A stretch of DNA of 64,000 bases from Spartinivicinus ruber (GCF_011009015.1 NZ_CP048878.1:4742354-4806353); one strand, 5' to 3'. Counted from the stretch's first letter, positions 1 to 8,837 are shown. The notes: a model not told the origin generated them from the letters alone. Program-made: numbers and translations.

Positions 1-63
1 GATAAAGAGTATTGGAGAACACCCTATCACTCCATATTCTGCAGCTTTCACAACAACCTTCAT
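1..63 (-). CDS. possible start of a further gene, cut by the window edge
   Basis: An ATG at 63 on the minus strand opens a frame that stays open to base 1 (21 codons, beginning MKVVVKAAEYG). It would be the next gene of the aryl-polyene operon, 14 bases after the lyase stop. There is no clear ribosome binding site. I do not recognise the sequence, and it does not look like the thioesterase often found at this place in such clusters, so it may be chance. Confidence 0.15.
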   Translation of the reverse strand, partial: MKVVVKAAEYGVIGCSPILFI

Positions 64-77
64 TTTGAGGGACTGTA

Positions 78-1646
78 TCAACCGTATAATTCCCACCTTT
101 GCTGCTTAATATACTCCACTGTTTGGCGCAGTACTTGTTCTAAAGGCCGATCTTCTTCAACCAACTCAAAATAGCCAAATACATCGTTATACATCGCCTG
201 TAGGGGTTCACTTAACGACGACAGTTGCAACTCACCTTTACGCACTCTGAGTGCTAACGCTTGATGAATAGATAAAATAGCCGCTGCCACAACCTGCTCA
301 GTTAGCTCTAATACACGTAAACAGTCCCGTGCAGCAATGGTCCCCATACTGACTTTATCCTGATTATGACATTCCGTAGAACGGGAAAATACACTGGCTG
401 GCATGGTTAATTTTAACGCTTCAGCTGTCCAGGCAGAGGCCCCTATCTGCACCGCTTTAAAACCGTGATTGACCATTAATCGTTCTTGAGTAGCGCCAGT
501 CAAGTTAGCTGGTAAACCATTATTAAATTTAGTGTCCATTAACAACGCCAATTGCCGATCAACCAAATCGGCTAAATTAGCGACAGTATTTTTCATCGAA
601 TCCATTGCAAAGGCAATATGCCCACCATAAAAGTGGCCGCCATGTAATACATGTTCACCTTCGGCATCAATAATCGGATTATCGTTAGCACTGTTAATTT
701 CGTTTTCAATAAAACTTCTAAATGAAGGTAAAGCGTCTTGTAACACCCCAATAACATGAGGTGCACAGCGAATTGAATAACGGTCCTGCAAACGATCCGA
801 CTGTTTAGGTGACTCAAAATGCTGTAAGTCAGTACGAATCCACTTTGCTATTTCCATTTGCCCTGGGTGTGGTTTAACAGCAAACAGTTTCTCATCAAAG
901 TGATAAGCATTCCCCTGTAATGCAATGCTCGCTAACGAAGTCAACCGGGCAGTTAACTTGGCTAAATAAGCTGACCGCTGATAAGCATCGCAAGCCAGTG
1001 CTGTCATCACTGCAGTACCATTCATAATGGCCAGCCCTTCTTTAGGACGCAATTTGATTGGCTGGATATGCTGTTCAGCAAATACCTGACTAGTCGGCCG
1101 TTGTTGTCCTTGATAGATAACCTCTCGCTCCCCCATCAATACCGCAGCCACATAAGAAAGTGGAGTTAAGTCTCCACTAGCCCCCACAGAACCTTCTTGA
1201 GGAATCACTGGCGCTATTTTTTGGTTAATTAGCGTGGTTAGTAACTGTAACAAATCCAAGCTAACCCCAGATACACCTTTGGTTAACGAAGTTAAACGTA
1301 CTGCCAATACCGCAACGACTTGCTCTACCGTTAAGTATTCACCTAAACCACAGCCATGAAAACGGGTTAAATGGACTGGTAACTGTTCGACTAATTCAAG
1401 CGGCACAGATACTGTACAGGAGTCACCATAGCCAGTGGTTACACCATAAATCACTCCTTCTTCGTGGAGCAACTTATCCAGGAATTCACAACCTTGTTTG
1501 ATTTTACTAACAAAGGTTTGCTCAGAAGACAGTACAACCTGCTGATAGCCGGCAGCAATACTATTGATATCTTCAATGGAGACCCAGCTTTGATCTGAAA
1601 TGGTAACAGCTTTTTCAGCATTGACAGCAGATTGAACCATGGACAT
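78..1646 (-). CDS. HAL/PAL-family aromatic amino acid ammonia-lyase of the aryl-polyene cluster
   Basis: The 522-residue protein belongs to the histidine/phenylalanine/tyrosine ammonia-lyase family, which eliminates ammonia from an aromatic amino acid to give an aryl acrylate. The Ala-Ser-Gly triad that cyclises into the MIO cofactor is at residues 156-158 (GSVGASGDL), and the YGVTTGYG loop is at 67-74. No histidine-utilisation genes are nearby; the neighbours are acyl carrier proteins and an acyl-ACP ligase, so the likely role is making the aryl starter unit, as in other aryl-polyene clusters. Substrate (Tyr, Phe or His) cannot be decided by reading. The start at 1646 has an AGGT ribosome site; a second ATG lies at 1640. 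Ten bases separate it from the upstream gene. Confidence 0.9.
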   Translation of the reverse strand: MSMVQSAVNAEKAVTISDQSWVSIEDINSIAAGYQQVVLSSEQTFVSKIKQGCEFLDKLLHEEGVIYGVTTGYGDSCTVSVPLELVEQLPVHLTRFHGCGLGEYLTVEQVVAVLAVRLTSLTKGVSGVSLDLLQLLTTLINQKIAPVIPQEGSVGASGDLTPLSYVAAVLMGEREVIYQGQQRPTSQVFAEQHIQPIKLRPKEGLAIMNGTAVMTALACDAYQRSAYLAKLTARLTSLASIALQGNAYHFDEKLFAVKPHPGQMEIAKWIRTDLQHFESPKQSDRLQDRYSIRCAPHVIGVLQDALPSFRSFIENEINSANDNPIIDAEGEHVLHGGHFYGGHIAFAMDSMKNTVANLADLVDRQLALLMDTKFNNGLPANLTGATQERLMVNHGFKAVQIGASAWTAEALKLTMPASVFSRSTECHNQDKVSMGTIAARDCLRVLELTEQVVAAAILSIHQALALRVRKGELQLSSLSEPLQAMYNDVFGYFELVEEDRPLEQVLRQTVEYIKQQRWELYG

Positions 1647-1656
1647 TACACCTAAA

Positions 1657-3408
1657 TTACTTTACAGCCTTTTTTACAGCAGGATTTTGTTGGTTTACAA
1701 CTTTATCCTGCTGCCAAAAATCAAAAAAATTAAACCACTGGAGTGGCTGTTTTAAACAGAATCTTTCTAAATAATTGACATATATTTTTGCGGTATTCAG
1801 TATTTCCTGATCCCTTACTTTTTTCCCAAAGGGGATTTGCTCAGTAATTTTTTCAAAATGAACACGATAACGGTTTTGTTCTTGATAGCACAATAACAAA
1901 TAAACTGGACATTTAAGCAAACCCGCTAAAATAAATGGACCTTTAGGGAAAGGTGCTAGATGCCCTAAAAAATCTACATAGCAACAATTGGCAGGATCAT
2001 TCACCGAAGTACGATCTCCAACAATCACAATAAACTCACCTTGCTCAATTTTTTCACTGAGCATTATGGCAGTATCCGGGCCAATTTCAGTCACTTCAAT
2101 TAAACTTAGTTGCGCTTCTGGATTAATTTCCTGGATAATTTTGTTAAAAGCAACAGCATGTTTAGTATGTACCAGCACATTCACTTTTTGCCCATATTTG
2201 GCATAAGCAAGTGCTCGACAAATCTCACTATTGCCAAAATGGGCTGTGATCAGCATTGCTCCTTGTTGCTCCACCAACAATGAATCAAACAACTCATTAT
2301 TAACAATATCAACATCTTTTTCGGTTATTTTATTTGCCCACACAGCACATTTATCCAAAGTGGCTTTACCAAATGCCATGAAGTGTTTAAAACTATCATG
2401 ACTGCTAACCAATACATCAGGACGAATGTATTCTGATAGCAGCTGAGTAACTTGATTGAACTGGATTTGCTGTTTGGCTACACGAGATAAATACGTTTTT
2501 GATGCCTGTTGTGCGGTCTTATTGGTTAAATAAAAATAGCCAATAATCGGGTAAAGCAGTGGTCTAACTAACTTGTCACCACCCAGTCGAAATACCCACA
2601 ATAAAAATTTTAATCCCCAAATACTGCCTCGTTCACTGATCATTGCCCAATGAGTGGCTTGCTGAGTAAATAGTTTACGCTTGAGCAAGCTTGGCAGTCT
2701 AAACACCATCCCACACATCAACCGAGTGTGCATTTTGCTGATCAGCCAGTTGTCATGCCATAAATTAAAATGGGATATACCATTTTCTGGGTAAATCACC
2801 CGGGTAGGATAAGCTTGCACGGGAATCCCTTGCCAGATCATTTTGACCAGCACCTCAATATCGAAATCCATTCTCTCACCCACTACCTGATCCAATACGG
2901 AAACAGCACTGGCTAAAGGATAAACACGAAAGCCAATCATTGAATCGGTGAATGACAAAGTTTCCAGCCACACCCAAAAATGGGTGAATAAACGCCCATA
3001 CTGTCGTGATTTAGGAATTGATTCATCATACAAGGGTTGCCCTGTCACGAGGGCCTCTGGATTTTGCTTGGCTTTGGCTAACAGTTGCGGAATATCCTGT
3101 AAATCATGCTGGCCATCAGCATCGACCTGCAAAGCATGGGAAAAACCATTTAGCCAGGCAACTGCCAACCCTTGTTTAACAGCGGCACCTTTTCCCTGGT
3201 TTTTGGCCAAAGTCTCTAGTCTCAATTGAGGGTTATCTTGCTCAAGTTTTTTTAGCACTTGCTTGGTAATGTCATTACTACCATCATCCACTACAATACA
3301 AGGCAAATTAAGTGTATTAATGCCTACTATAACATCAGAGATTGTTTCACTGTGATTATAAATTGGGATAACGATACAAGGCTTAAACTCGCTCAAGGGT
3401 TCCCCCAA
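1657..3408 (-). CDS. glycosyltransferase-acyltransferase fusion protein of the aryl-polyene cluster
   Basis: This 583-residue protein joins two enzymes. The N-terminal part (about residues 9-240) is a family 2 glycosyltransferase with VVDDGS at 39-44 and the metal-binding D-A-D at 96-98. After a basic linker, the C-terminal part (about 290-570) is an LpxL/HtrB-like lysophospholipid acyltransferase with H390 in an AHFGNSE motif and a later GDRTS block. It probably decorates and acylates the polyene carrier lipid at the inner membrane. It overlaps the upstream dehydratase gene by 16 bases, so the two are translationally coupled. The acceptor is not known from sequence. Confidence 0.88.
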   Translation of the reverse strand: MGEPLSEFKPCIVIPIYNHSETISDVIVGINTLNLPCIVVDDGSNDITKQVLKKLEQDNPQLRLETLAKNQGKGAAVKQGLAVAWLNGFSHALQVDADGQHDLQDIPQLLAKAKQNPEALVTGQPLYDESIPKSRQYGRLFTHFWVWLETLSFTDSMIGFRVYPLASAVSVLDQVVGERMDFDIEVLVKMIWQGIPVQAYPTRVIYPENGISHFNLWHDNWLISKMHTRLMCGMVFRLPSLLKRKLFTQQATHWAMISERGSIWGLKFLLWVFRLGGDKLVRPLLYPIIGYFYLTNKTAQQASKTYLSRVAKQQIQFNQVTQLLSEYIRPDVLVSSHDSFKHFMAFGKATLDKCAVWANKITEKDVDIVNNELFDSLLVEQQGAMLITAHFGNSEICRALAYAKYGQKVNVLVHTKHAVAFNKIIQEINPEAQLSLIEVTEIGPDTAIMLSEKIEQGEFIVIVGDRTSVNDPANCCYVDFLGHLAPFPKGPFILAGLLKCPVYLLLCYQEQNRYRVHFEKITEQIPFGKKVRDQEILNTAKIYVNYLERFCLKQPLQWFNFFDFWQQDKVVNQQNPAVKKAVK

Positions 3409-3734
3409 ACAATCCGGCCAGAAGAAAAGACTTTTTCTTCATCAGTAAAACTAAATTTGGTTTTTCCACTAGCTAACCGTTCTAAGCTTAAATACAAAGT
3501 GGTAGGAGGCATTACCAACTGCTGAAATTTAATAACCTCTAACTGTTTTACTGTCGCCTGACCAAAACCCAGTTGCTGGGCAAAGTAAATGGCCCAGTCC
3601 ACCTGCACCACCCCTGGTAAAATTGGTTGATTAGGAAAATGGCCAGCAAAATGTGGTAGTGATTCTGAAATCGTTAATACAACACTTGCCTGCTGACCTG
3701 TTTGTTGTTTGATTGAATAGTCTGGTAATTCCAT
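3393..3734 (-). CDS. apeI: ApeI-type hotdog dehydratase
   Basis: The 113-residue single-domain hotdog protein resembles FabZ: HFAGHFPNQPILPG carries the catalytic His and the GHFP-x-x-P-x-x-PG signature. In aryl-polyene synthesis this enzyme dehydrates the 3-hydroxyacyl-ACP in each elongation round. It is shorter than stand-alone FabZ (146 residues at 35.3 kb). The ATG at 3734 follows an AGGTGA ribosome site. A 127-base gap with a dispersed repeat and a small hairpin separates it from the ligase gene upstream, unlike the tight spacing elsewhere in the operon. Confidence 0.85.
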   Translation of the reverse strand: MELPDYSIKQQTGQQASVVLTISESLPHFAGHFPNQPILPGVVQVDWAIYFAQQLGFGQATVKQLEVIKFQQLVMPPTTLYLSLERLASGKTKFSFTDEEKVFSSGRIVWGNP

Positions 3735-3750
3735 TATTCACCTATATATA

Positions 3751-3770
3751 CTCTTCGCGAATGATTTTTA
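3751..3770. repeat. copy of a 20-bp dispersed repeat
   Basis: CTCTTCGCGAATGATTTTTA matches 19 of 20 bases of the sequence at 20992-21011, which there forms one arm of a palindrome. Both copies are in gaps between minus-strand genes. Confidence 0.6.
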
Positions 3771-3794
3771 AGCTTTGTTACCATCGCTAAGCTC

Positions 3795-3813
3795 CTGAGG
3801 TTTCATCCCTCAG
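3795..3813. other. small hairpin in the apeH-apeI gap
   Basis: CTGAGG (3795-3800) and CCTCAG (3808-3813) form a 6-bp stem with a 7-base loop. There is no T-tract on either strand, so it is not a standard terminator. It may be an RNA processing or stability element between apeH and apeI. Confidence 0.35.
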
Positions 3814-3861
3814 TGGCCTCGCCTAAAAAATCCTTCACAGTGAGCATATTACGCTTTATCT

Positions 3862-5328
3862 TTACACCTTCTCAAATAATGCTGCTAAAGCACTGGCAGA
3901 CACTTTACCCTGGCTATTTTCAGGTAATTGATTTACATAGCGCCATTTTTTAGGTAACAAGGTCCTCTCAAAATAGTTACTTAATAACTGGGTAAAGTGC
4001 ACACTCAACTGTCTTTTACCGAGTTGGTTTAGCTTTTCCTGCCCTGCTTCTGTTAATACAATAGCCACACCTACTTTGGCTCTTGCCCCGGATAACAAGC
4101 CAACTGCTGCCACTTGGCTGACTTCCACACATTGTTGCAGCACCGACTCCAACTGAGCTAACGACAACCGTTTTTCTTCAACTTTAACGATCCGGTCTGC
4201 TCGTTCTCTTAACAAAAACTGGCCATTATCCTGCAGATCAATTATATCGCCCATTACTAAATAGGCATGCTCTGAACTAATAAAAGGTGAACTAACTTGT
4301 AAACAACCCGTTTCAATATCTTTAGTGACATTGCACCTGGGTAGTGGTGTCCAGGCTGAATCTTGCTGACACTGTTGACGCCAGGCAACACCACCGGTTT
4401 CGGTACTGCCTAATACTTCAATAGGAAATTGCTGAAGCTCATCAGCCACCTGTTTGGCAACTGGGTAGTCTAACCGGCCACCAGAAGAGACCACCATCGA
4501 CAACGACTTTACCTCGCCATCAACAGTATCTGGTAATCGTTTTAATAATGCGGGGCTAGTTATCCATACCACTTTGGCAAAATGCTGGGAAACTGCCAAA
4601 AGCTCTTCAGGATAACTGATTAAGCGGCTTAAAATAGGGTTACCTATCGTTAGTGGCCATAAGATTTTAAATAAAAAACCATAAATATGCTGATGGCTAA
4701 CCGTCGAGATAAAGACAGCCCGTGCTGTATTTTCTTGCCATAAACGATTTAGTACAGCTACCTCCTCAACAAGCTGACCAAATTTTTTAGATACTAGTTT
4801 AGGCTTACCCGTGGTACCAGAGGTATAAAAATATAATGGCTGATGGCTATCTACTAAGAATGACTGCCATTCCTCCAGATAAAATTCCAGGTCATCCGAC
4901 AAATCAGGTGTATCATGAGTCGCTAGCAAGTTATCGAAAATAACTGGAATGTAGCTGTCACTATCAACATCTAAAACACTATCAGTCAATAGTGTATATT
5001 GCAGGTTAATCAACTTATTTAGAGTGGCTGGTTGCTTATTTGGAATAATAACAATTTCTAGACCAGTTTTTAATGCAGCTAATAAAGCAACAATAAAACA
5101 AATAGAGTCTTCACAATAAATAGCCCAACCTCGGCAGCTCTTTTTACTATTTAATTCATTTGCATAAACAGACACTGTTTTTATTAACTCAGCTGTTGTC
5201 ACTGGCTGATCTTCTGACAAATAACCCAAGTGCTGTTTTAAGTTTGCACGATCTGTCGCCAGTTGACTAAAGCAAGCTGGTTGCCAAGCATTTTCAATAA
5301 CCAGGTCTGATGAAAAGTACTTCAACAC
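3862..5328 (-). CDS. apeH: acyl-ACP/CoA ligase (adenylate-forming) of the aryl-polyene cluster
   Basis: An ANL-superfamily enzyme that activates the aryl acid with ATP and loads it on an acyl carrier protein. The phosphate-binding motif YTSGTTGKPK is at about residues 168-177, and a GD-I-x-L-R-E-R-x-D hinge region lies near the C-terminus. I place the start at a GTG (5328) rather than the ATG at 5367: the GTG is preceded by AAGGA at a 7-base spacing and overlaps the stop of the upstream membrane-protein gene, while the ATG lies 46 bases inside that gene. This gives 488 residues. The call follows the family motif and the neighbouring ACPs. Confidence 0.87.
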   Translation of the reverse strand: MLKYFSSDLVIENAWQPACFSQLATDRANLKQHLGYLSEDQPVTTAELIKTVSVYANELNSKKSCRGWAIYCEDSICFIVALLAALKTGLEIVIIPNKQPATLNKLINLQYTLLTDSVLDVDSDSYIPVIFDNLLATHDTPDLSDDLEFYLEEWQSFLVDSHQPLYFYTSGTTGKPKLVSKKFGQLVEEVAVLNRLWQENTARAVFISTVSHQHIYGFLFKILWPLTIGNPILSRLISYPEELLAVSQHFAKVVWITSPALLKRLPDTVDGEVKSLSMVVSSGGRLDYPVAKQVADELQQFPIEVLGSTETGGVAWRQQCQQDSAWTPLPRCNVTKDIETGCLQVSSPFISSEHAYLVMGDIIDLQDNGQFLLRERADRIVKVEEKRLSLAQLESVLQQCVEVSQVAAVGLLSGARAKVGVAIVLTEAGQEKLNQLGKRQLSVHFTQLLSNYFERTLLPKKWRYVNQLPENSQGKVSASALAALFEKV

Positions 5329-5894
5329 TGCTGATTCCTTTTCTTGACCTGTTGCCGAATACACCACTCCACAGCAAATAACAGCCCCATTAATACATAA
5401 GCAATACAGCCATTATACAAGGCCCAGGTTTCAAAAGCGCAGTAAACAGCCGTAAACGCAGCAATAGCACCATTGATGGCAAAAAATAGCACCCACACGA
5501 TTGTTACCTTCCGAGTATAAATAATCGCTTCATCAGGTAAATCAGGCTCCTGCAATCGGGCGAGGCGCTCTATCATTGAGGGTGGTGACTTCAACGTCAC
5601 GCCAAAAGTAGCCAGCATAATAATATTCATTACCACTGGATAAAGTTTTAACGGCATTTCATGGTTTAATACCATTGTCCCCAGAGCTAATAAAAATATT
5701 GCCAAGCCGCCCCATAGTGCCGGTTTTAACAACTGCAGATTTTTTCGTACTGCACTACTTAGCGCCAGCCTCACAGCCACCAAAATAAAAAGCAGCAGCC
5801 CTATCCAGCGGGGCTCTAAATACTTTAGCCCTATCAATACAATTAATGGATAAAGCAACCCAAGCACAGCAATTAGCCCACTTAACCAACGCAT
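5322..5894 (-). CDS. COG4648-type membrane protein of the aryl-polyene cluster
   Basis: A 190-residue hydrophobic protein with about five to six predicted membrane segments (for example residues 2-24, 30-45, 57-75, 82-98 and 130-175) and a basic C-terminus (KKRN). Proteins of this type sit between the ACP and ligase genes in many aryl-polyene clusters. Their function is not established, and nothing in the sequence assigns one. The gene overlaps the apeH start and lies 92 bases after the ACP gene. Confidence 0.75.
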   Translation of the reverse strand: MRWLSGLIAVLGLLYPLIVLIGLKYLEPRWIGLLLFILVAVRLALSSAVRKNLQLLKPALWGGLAIFLLALGTMVLNHEMPLKLYPVVMNIIMLATFGVTLKSPPSMIERLARLQEPDLPDEAIIYTRKVTIVWVLFFAINGAIAAFTAVYCAFETWALYNGCIAYVLMGLLFAVEWCIRQQVKKRNQQC

Positions 5895-5983
5895 TAGCTA
5901 TCCTTGCCAATCACTGTTGTAGCTAGCAACCATTTGATAAATAACAATCTCATTGAATGAATGCCACTTACAGTTATCTGTTG

Positions 5984-6229
5984 CTATTTAATCAACTGCT
6001 CGATGGCATTCACCACATCATCAACAGTTCTTACTGCTTTAAAATCTTCAGGTTTGATTTTTTTATTAGTTAATTCTTGGAGCATAATAACCAGATCGAC
6101 TGCATCGATACTATCAAGATCTAACTCTTCATATAAGTTTGCTTCAGGAACAATATCCGCTTCGTCAATTTCAAACTTTTCAACCAATATTTCAGTAAGT
6201 GCAGCTAAAATATCTTGACGAGATTGCAT
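5984..6229 (-). CDS. apeF: acyl carrier protein (second of two)
   Basis: An acidic four-helix carrier protein. The phosphopantetheine attachment Ser40 lies in LDLDSIDAVDL. The reading frame can be extended to a GTG at 6247 that overlaps the upstream stop, but the ATG at 6229 has a far better ribosome site (GAGGAAG, 5 bases upstream), giving 81 residues. It is one of a tandem ACP pair; in aryl-polyene systems the two share starter loading and chain extension. Which ACP does which cannot be read from the sequence. Confidence 0.88.
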   Translation of the reverse strand: MQSRQDILAALTEILVEKFEIDEADIVPEANLYEELDLDSIDAVDLVIMLQELTNKKIKPEDFKAVRTVDDVVNAIEQLIK

Positions 6230-6243
6230 GGTTACTTCCTCTC

Positions 6244-6498
6244 TCACTTATTTGCTTCAATAAAAGCGGCAAGACTGTTAATTGAGGCAAAATGCTGTTT
6301 ATTATCTTCAGCATTAGCTTCAATTTTGATGTTGTAACGCTTTTTCAATGCTAAACCGAGCTCTAATGCATCAATTGAGTCCAGCCCTAATCCTTCTACA
6401 AATAATGGCTCGTCATCAACAATATCTTCTGGTGCCACATCTTCCAAATCCAACACATCAACAATTAGCTGTTTTAACTCTTCCTTTAAGCTAGACAT
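6244..6498 (-). CDS. apeE: acyl carrier protein (first of two)
   Basis: An 84-residue acidic acyl carrier protein with Ser41 in LGLDSIDALELG as the phosphopantetheine site. It shares the DSIDA core with the second ACP but diverges elsewhere, in keeping with separate roles rather than a recent duplication. The start has an AAGGTAG ribosome site. It lies 11 bases after the acyltransferase gene. Confidence 0.88.
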   Translation of the reverse strand: MSSLKEELKQLIVDVLDLEDVAPEDIVDDEPLFVEGLGLDSIDALELGLALKKRYNIKIEANAEDNKQHFASINSLAAFIEANK

Positions 6499-6509
6499 AA
6501 TTACTACCT

Positions 6510-7262
6510 TTATGTGTACTGACTTTCTAAATATCGGGTTAATTGCCTGGTGGCCAGGGGCAACTCGTCAGCTTCTGCAAGAAACGGTTGAACTTCCACC
6601 AGGCGTTTAACCTCAACTAAGAACTTTACTTTTCGATCAGCAACCTGATACCACTTTTCCTGTTTTGTTAGGGTCGTGGGCTGACAACTTATCTCTACCA
6701 AGCGAATATCCGCTTGGGCTCTTAATGCAATATTAGCTGCACCCCGCTGAAACCGAACAGCTTTACCTGGAGTGGTGCGCGTTCCTTCAGGAAATAAAAT
6801 TAAACAACCGCCCTTTTTTAACGAATCTCGACATTGCAAAATAAGAGCCTCTGTATCCTGATTGCTAATATAACCAGCCGCTTTGACCACACCACGTAAA
6901 AACGGATTACGCCAAAGCGCCTGTTTTACCACACAATCCGCTTGTGGCAAGGCGGCAATCAATAATACTACATCCAGCAAGGAAGGATGGTTTGCAATAA
7001 TAATTCGTCCCTTATCCGCTCTTAAGGTTTCCAGCCCTTTGATTTCGTAACTCATTACTCCTAAATAGTCGAGTAACTTGAGATAAAAGCGAAAACTCCA
7101 ACTAATCAATTGCTGTGCACGATAGCGCCGCAGCCATTGGTCACGCCAAATTAAGTTAATTAGAGGAAACACCAATAGCGCTAATAAGAAACCTCCAATG
7201 CCAAACAATAAAAAGCTAAAACCAGTCGCTAGCACTCGCCAGATCAAATAGAGCTTCTTCAT
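6510..7262 (-). CDS. PlsC-type lysophospholipid acyltransferase of the aryl-polyene cluster
   Basis: A 250-residue 1-acylglycerol-3-phosphate-type acyltransferase. An N-terminal membrane anchor (about residues 10-38) precedes the HX4D motif NHPSLLD (H92, D97) and FPEGTR (157-162). In this cluster it presumably transfers an acyl group during assembly of the membrane-anchored polyene lipid. The start ATG at 7262 shares bases with the upstream stop (TAATG), so translation is coupled; a longer frame from a GTG at 7283 is less likely. Confidence 0.85.
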   Translation of the reverse strand: MKKLYLIWRVLATGFSFLLFGIGGFLLALLVFPLINLIWRDQWLRRYRAQQLISWSFRFYLKLLDYLGVMSYEIKGLETLRADKGRIIIANHPSLLDVVLLIAALPQADCVVKQALWRNPFLRGVVKAAGYISNQDTEALILQCRDSLKKGGCLILFPEGTRTTPGKAVRFQRGAANIALRAQADIRLVEISCQPTTLTKQEKWYQVADRKVKFLVEVKRLVEVQPFLAEADELPLATRQLTRYLESQYT

Positions 7263-7996
7263 TACAAGTGCTCGTACTGCCACACCATTCGATCAGTGGT
7301 TACTTGTAACTGCTGATTTTCAGATAACAGGAGGCGAATAAATGCCAATGCCGGTGAGATTAACTGCTTTTGCTGAGAGCCAGCCTTTTGATAACTAAGC
7401 TGAACTGGTCTACCTGCTTGCTGGGATAGTATTAAACCCAAGCTAAAATAAGAACTGGACTCATCCTGAAACGCCTGATAAAAATCAGGCAACGGCATAT
7501 GGGTAAATACCAACAGTACTCTATTCACCCCAGGCGTAGATAATTGCGATACAGCTTCTATCAAACTACAAGGAAAAGTATCCTTACCAGCTGCCAAAGC
7601 GGTTGTAGCAGCATTATCATTGAATAATACCCCATACCATCCTGCAGTGCTGTTATGGACTGACAAACCAAACTCGGTGGGTGATAGAGGCTCATTTACT
7701 GCTAATTGTTGAAGCATATGCTGCATCCGCTGAGCCTCACCATGTCGACTGGCAAATACTGTACGTACTGACGAAACTTCAGTTTTTTCCAGACATTCAT
7801 GAGCAACAGCTAAAGCCATTTTAGCTTGCAGACTTAATCTTCTTCGCTGCCTAGCTGGTAACCAAGCTAAATCCGGCTGATTTTCAGTGACTGGTATCTC
7901 TGTTGCCCCCTCAGCCCACTGCTGCCAAGCGGCTTGATTGCTCAGGCCAGGAGCCCAGGCAGACCAGTTTTCAATTGAAAAAGTTAACTGCTGCAT
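7262..7996 (-). CDS. apeC: beta-ketoacyl synthase chain length factor
   Basis: A half-size ketosynthase-like protein (244 residues from the ATG at 7996). It keeps the Ketoacyl-synt_2-type start (SIENWSAWAPGL) and the HNSTAGWYG block, but not the full ketosynthase catalytic set. In the aryl-polyene type II polyketide synthase this subunit pairs with a separate ketosynthase and sets chain length; that partner gene is not in the window. An in-frame ATG at 8053 would add 19 residues with no family counterpart, so the internal start is preferred although its ribosome site is weak. First gene of the operon. Confidence 0.82.
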   Translation of the reverse strand: MQQLTFSIENWSAWAPGLSNQAAWQQWAEGATEIPVTENQPDLAWLPARQRRRLSLQAKMALAVAHECLEKTEVSSVRTVFASRHGEAQRMQHMLQQLAVNEPLSPTEFGLSVHNSTAGWYGVLFNDNAATTALAAGKDTFPCSLIEAVSQLSTPGVNRVLLVFTHMPLPDFYQAFQDESSSYFSLGLILSQQAGRPVQLSYQKAGSQQKQLISPALAFIRLLLSENQQLQVTTDRMVWQYEHL

Positions 7997-8151
7997 AATA
8001 ATTGAGACTAGCGTTATTTCCCAATTCAAGCGGCCAAAACTACTGCCTAACATGGCACACCATGCGCCACTGACAATACCCGCTTACTTTCACAGGGTTA
8101 TATGGGTGGCCTATGATCTACTAAAAACAAGTTAAAAGATAGGGGCTAGTC

Positions 8152-8181
8152 ATAACAGCCTTGCATAGTAACCAGTTTCAA
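8152..8181 (-). promoter_or_regulatory. candidate sigma-70 promoter of the aryl-polyene operon
   Basis: On the minus strand TTGAAA (8181-8176) and TGTTAT (8157-8152) are separated by 18 bases. The -35 matches 5 of 6 and the -10 matches 4 of 6 bases. It is placed after the recX terminator and about 150 bases before apeC. Weak. Confidence 0.3.
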
Positions 8182-8188
8182 GGGAGAC

Positions 8189-8230
8189 CAACAAAAAAGC
8201 GGGTACTATATCACAACCACCTGCTTGTTG
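8189..8230 (-). terminator. probable terminator of recA-recX
   Basis: On the minus strand the arm 8230-8219 (CAACAAGCAGGT) pairs with 8204-8189 (ACCCGCTTTTTTGTTG). The GC-rich core is followed by six T, and the flanking CAACAA/TTGTTG can extend the stem. There is one A-C mismatch in the core. Confidence 0.55.
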
Positions 8231-8322
8231 AGAGCCTCGTCAAAACAATTTGGTGTTCTGCAAAGATTTATGAAAGCTCATCAGAATGCTCAAAACTTTC
8301 GATATCTGATGAAATATGGTGG

Positions 8323-8793
8323 CTAGAAGAATGACTCAGATGCAGTTTTTAGTGCTTGCTGGACTATATCATAGTCAAACCCACGTTGAATTAAATAGCG
8401 CTGCTTTTTTGCTATTAATGCTACATCGCTCCATTCAGCTACAGGATTAAACTTTTTTGCTAATGCAGCAACCGCTAATTGCAACCAGTCAATTTTCTGA
8501 TTAGCTTCTAACACAGCCTCGACCATTGATTGCTCAATGCCTTTTAGCTGCATTTCTAGTTGAATGCGTTTTGGCCCCAAGTTTTTTTCAACACACCGAC
8601 GAAAAATAGACTCTGCTGCGCGTTGATCAGACAAGTAACCTTCTTCACTGAGACTATCTAAAACGACTGACACTTGTTCTCCAATAAAGGAACGCATTTT
8701 TAATTTTTGCTTTAACTCTTGGGTCGAATGTTCACGACGAGCAAGCAGCCGTAAGGCTGCTTGTCGGATTTTATGAGGAGAGGAATTATTCAT
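8323..8793 (-). CDS. recX: regulatory protein RecX
   Basis: A 156-residue RecX-family protein made of three-helix repeats, with the typical start RQAALRLLARREHSTQELKQKL and later EEGYLSD and GPKRIQLEMQLKG segments. RecX binds RecA filaments and limits their extension. It lies 44 bases after recA, the usual partner, and probably shares the recA SOS promoter by read-through. Confidence 0.93.
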   Translation of the reverse strand: MNNSSPHKIRQAALRLLARREHSTQELKQKLKMRSFIGEQVSVVLDSLSEEGYLSDQRAAESIFRRCVEKNLGPKRIQLEMQLKGIEQSMVEAVLEANQKIDWLQLAVAALAKKFNPVAEWSDVALIAKKQRYLIQRGFDYDIVQQALKTASESFF

Positions 8794-8837
8794 CAGTGTA
8801 GATACAAGTTATTTATAATATTTCCTACAACGTACCA

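Larger units (their letters stand above)
7997..8322. other. intergenic region between the aryl-polyene operon and recX
   Basis: About 326 bases hold the candidate operon promoter (8152-8181), a hairpin with a T-rich 3' arm that would end the recA-recX transcript (8189-8230), and a weak inverted repeat TCATCAGA/TCTGATGA (8278-8285 and 8305-8312) with no T-tract. No further gene is visible. Confidence 0.6.

Noticed and set aside
8205-8213. Extended -10 like TGATATAGT on the minus strand upstream of the aryl-polyene operon
   Set aside because: It lies inside the loop of the probable recX terminator and has no -35 partner at the right distance.
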